Shown piece after piece: positions 6,907 through 7,704 of a DNA stretch of 7,704 bases; position 1 is the stretch's first letter; the number at the start of each line of letters is the position of its first letter. This DNA comes from Geobacter sp. (GTDB lineage Bacteria; Desulfobacterota; Desulfuromonadia; Geobacterales; DSM-12255). The translations under genes and the position numbers were made by a program. The notes under the pieces were generated by a model. It did not search any database, was not told the origin of the DNA, and was given only the letters and a program-made list of their open reading frames with translations. The DNA is taken from contig VEOV01000028.1 of the NCBI GenBank assembly GCA_012026855.1, positions 1 through 7,704 of the forward strand, read 5' to 3'.

Positions 6907-6914
6907 AGGGGGAG
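6907..6914 (+). promoter_or_regulatory. Ribosome-binding site of lpxA
   Basis: AGGGGGAG in the 30-base fabZ-lpxA gap. Spacing to ATG 6917 is short (about 2-4 bases depending on pairing). The in-frame GTG at 6914 overlaps the site itself, so ATG 6917 is preferred. Confidence 0.6.
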
Positions 6915-6916
6915 TG

Positions 6917-7699
6917 ATGATTCATTCAACGGCTATTATTCATAAAGGTGCCGAGATTGCAGAAGGAGTGCAAATCGGGCCACACGCGGTGATCGGTGCC
7001 AATGTAAAAATAGGCAAAGGTACCGTCATAGGCGCCAACACAGTTATCGACGGCTGGACAACCATTGGCGAAAATAACAAGATTTCACAGCTTGTCTCCC
7101 TTGGTGCACCTCCCCAGGATATCAAGTATAAAGGGGAAGAGGTAACTCTTGAGATCGGCGATGGAAACTGGATTCGGGAATTTGTCACCATGCATCTTGG
7201 TTCGCCTTCCGGTGGGGGCAAGACAGTTGTCGGCAGCCGGAACATGTTCATGAATTATGTGCACATTGCCCATGACTGCAGGGTCGGCAATAACGTTATC
7301 ATGGCAAATTCAGCCACACTTGCCGGGCACGTGCTAGTGGAAAACAATGTCATCTTTGGCGGCCTTTGTGCTGTGCATCAGTTTACGCGTATCGGTGAAT
7401 TTGCCATGATCGGCGGCGGCACGATGATCGGTCAGGATATTCTGCCTTACACAATAGCTACTTCAGAAGAGAAAAGGGCTGCCAAGCTGCGCGGCCTCAA
7501 TCTTATCGGCCTGAAGAGAAACGGTTTCAGCGAAGAGCTGATCAGGGATATCAAAACCATGTACAAGACGGTTGTCCTTTCCGGTCTCAAGCTCCCGGAC
7601 GCAATCGTCAGAATCCAGAATCTGGTGAAGCAGTCTCCGCAGCGGGACCATTTCCTGGAGTTCATCGCCGGCTCCAAGCGAGGCATTTGCAAGAAATGA
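6917..7699 (+). CDS. lpxA: UDP-N-acetylglucosamine O-acyltransferase LpxA
   Basis: First step of lipid A synthesis: transfers (R)-3-hydroxyacyl from ACP to the 3-OH of UDP-GlcNAc. The 260-residue protein matches E. coli LpxA (262). Residues 1 to about 180 are left-handed beta-helix hexapeptide repeats; the rest is the helical C-terminal domain (LKRNGFSEE onward). Catalytic His119 in HIAHDC corresponds to E. coli His125, with His116, Asp68 and Lys70 (QDIKYKGE), His138 (LAGHV) and Gln155 (AVHQF) also conserved by my hand alignment. The E. coli chain-length residue Gly173 aligns with Gly167. Unusual points are HLGS (93-96) where E. coli has HRGT, Asn202 where E. coli has Arg205, and about three extra residues around SEEKRAAKLRG in place of the E. 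coli ruler His191 region. The gene ends in TGA five bases before the window edge. In related genomes lpxI or lpxB commonly follows, but nothing downstream is visible. Confidence 0.96.
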   Translation: MIHSTAIIHKGAEIAEGVQIGPHAVIGANVKIGKGTVIGANTVIDGWTTIGENNKISQLVSLGAPPQDIKYKGEEVTLEIGDGNWIREFVTMHLGSPSGGGKTVVGSRNMFMNYVHIAHDCRVGNNVIMANSATLAGHVLVENNVIFGGLCAVHQFTRIGEFAMIGGGTMIGQDILPYTIATSEEKRAAKLRGLNLIGLKRNGFSEELIRDIKTMYKTVVLSGLKLPDAIVRIQNLVKQSPQRDHFLEFIAGSKRGICKK

Positions 7700-7704
7700 A
7701 AAAA

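Noticed and set aside
7412..7445. Met in the LpxA chain-length position, suggesting a C10-type enzyme
   Set aside because: Aligning back from the QD pair shows the Met three positions after the E. coli Gly173 equivalent, which is still Gly (Gly167) here.

Overview
The window is one continuous run of envelope-biogenesis genes, all on the + strand: lysS (3' part only) – lolC/E-type permease – lolD – bamA – skp/ompH – lpxD – fabZ – lpxA. The organism is a diderm (Gram-negative) bacterium that makes lipid A. The gene order (lysS and a Lol ABC pair directly upstream of bamA-skp-lpxD-fabZ-lpxA), the protein sequences and the moderate GC content suggest a Desulfuromonadales/Geobacter-like member of the former Deltaproteobacteria. 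That assignment comes from remembered gene order and sequence feel, not from a search. In Escherichia coli the same bamA-skp-lpxD-fabZ-lpxA core is preceded by rseP instead of Lol genes.

Layout: 1-517 is the C-terminal part of class II lysyl-tRNA synthetase. 518-590 is the only gap longer than 30 bases; it holds two inverted repeats and no clear ribosome-binding site. 591-2541 encodes a LolC/E-family permease and the LolD ATPase, overlapping by 8 bases. 2534-4846 is bamA with five POTRA domains and a complete barrel. 4866-5390 is a Skp/OmpH periplasmic chaperone. 5401-6450, 6440-6886 and 6917-7699 are lpxD, fabZ and lpxA. The last five bases after lpxA carry nothing interpretable.

How the genes work together: LolCD extracts lipoproteins from the inner membrane for delivery to the outer membrane, and in known Bam complexes the partners of BamA are such lipoproteins. 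Skp holds unfolded outer-membrane proteins in the periplasm and BamA inserts them. LpxA and LpxD add the first hydroxyacyl chains of lipid A from (R)-3-hydroxyacyl-ACP, the same intermediate that FabZ dehydrates for phospholipid fatty acids. The run therefore couples lipoprotein, beta-barrel and lipid A supply. Gaps and overlaps from lolC to lpxA are all 30 bases or less, so one transcript is likely.

Nothing here amounts to an undescribed system. The points worth a second look are modest: the structured SD-poor lysS–lolC leader, the single Lol permease gene with a LolC-like hook, three junctions with the same 8-base overlap geometry, the ambiguous bamA start, and unusual residues plus a short insertion in LpxA. 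No tRNA, rRNA, CRISPR array, insertion sequence or phage gene was seen.
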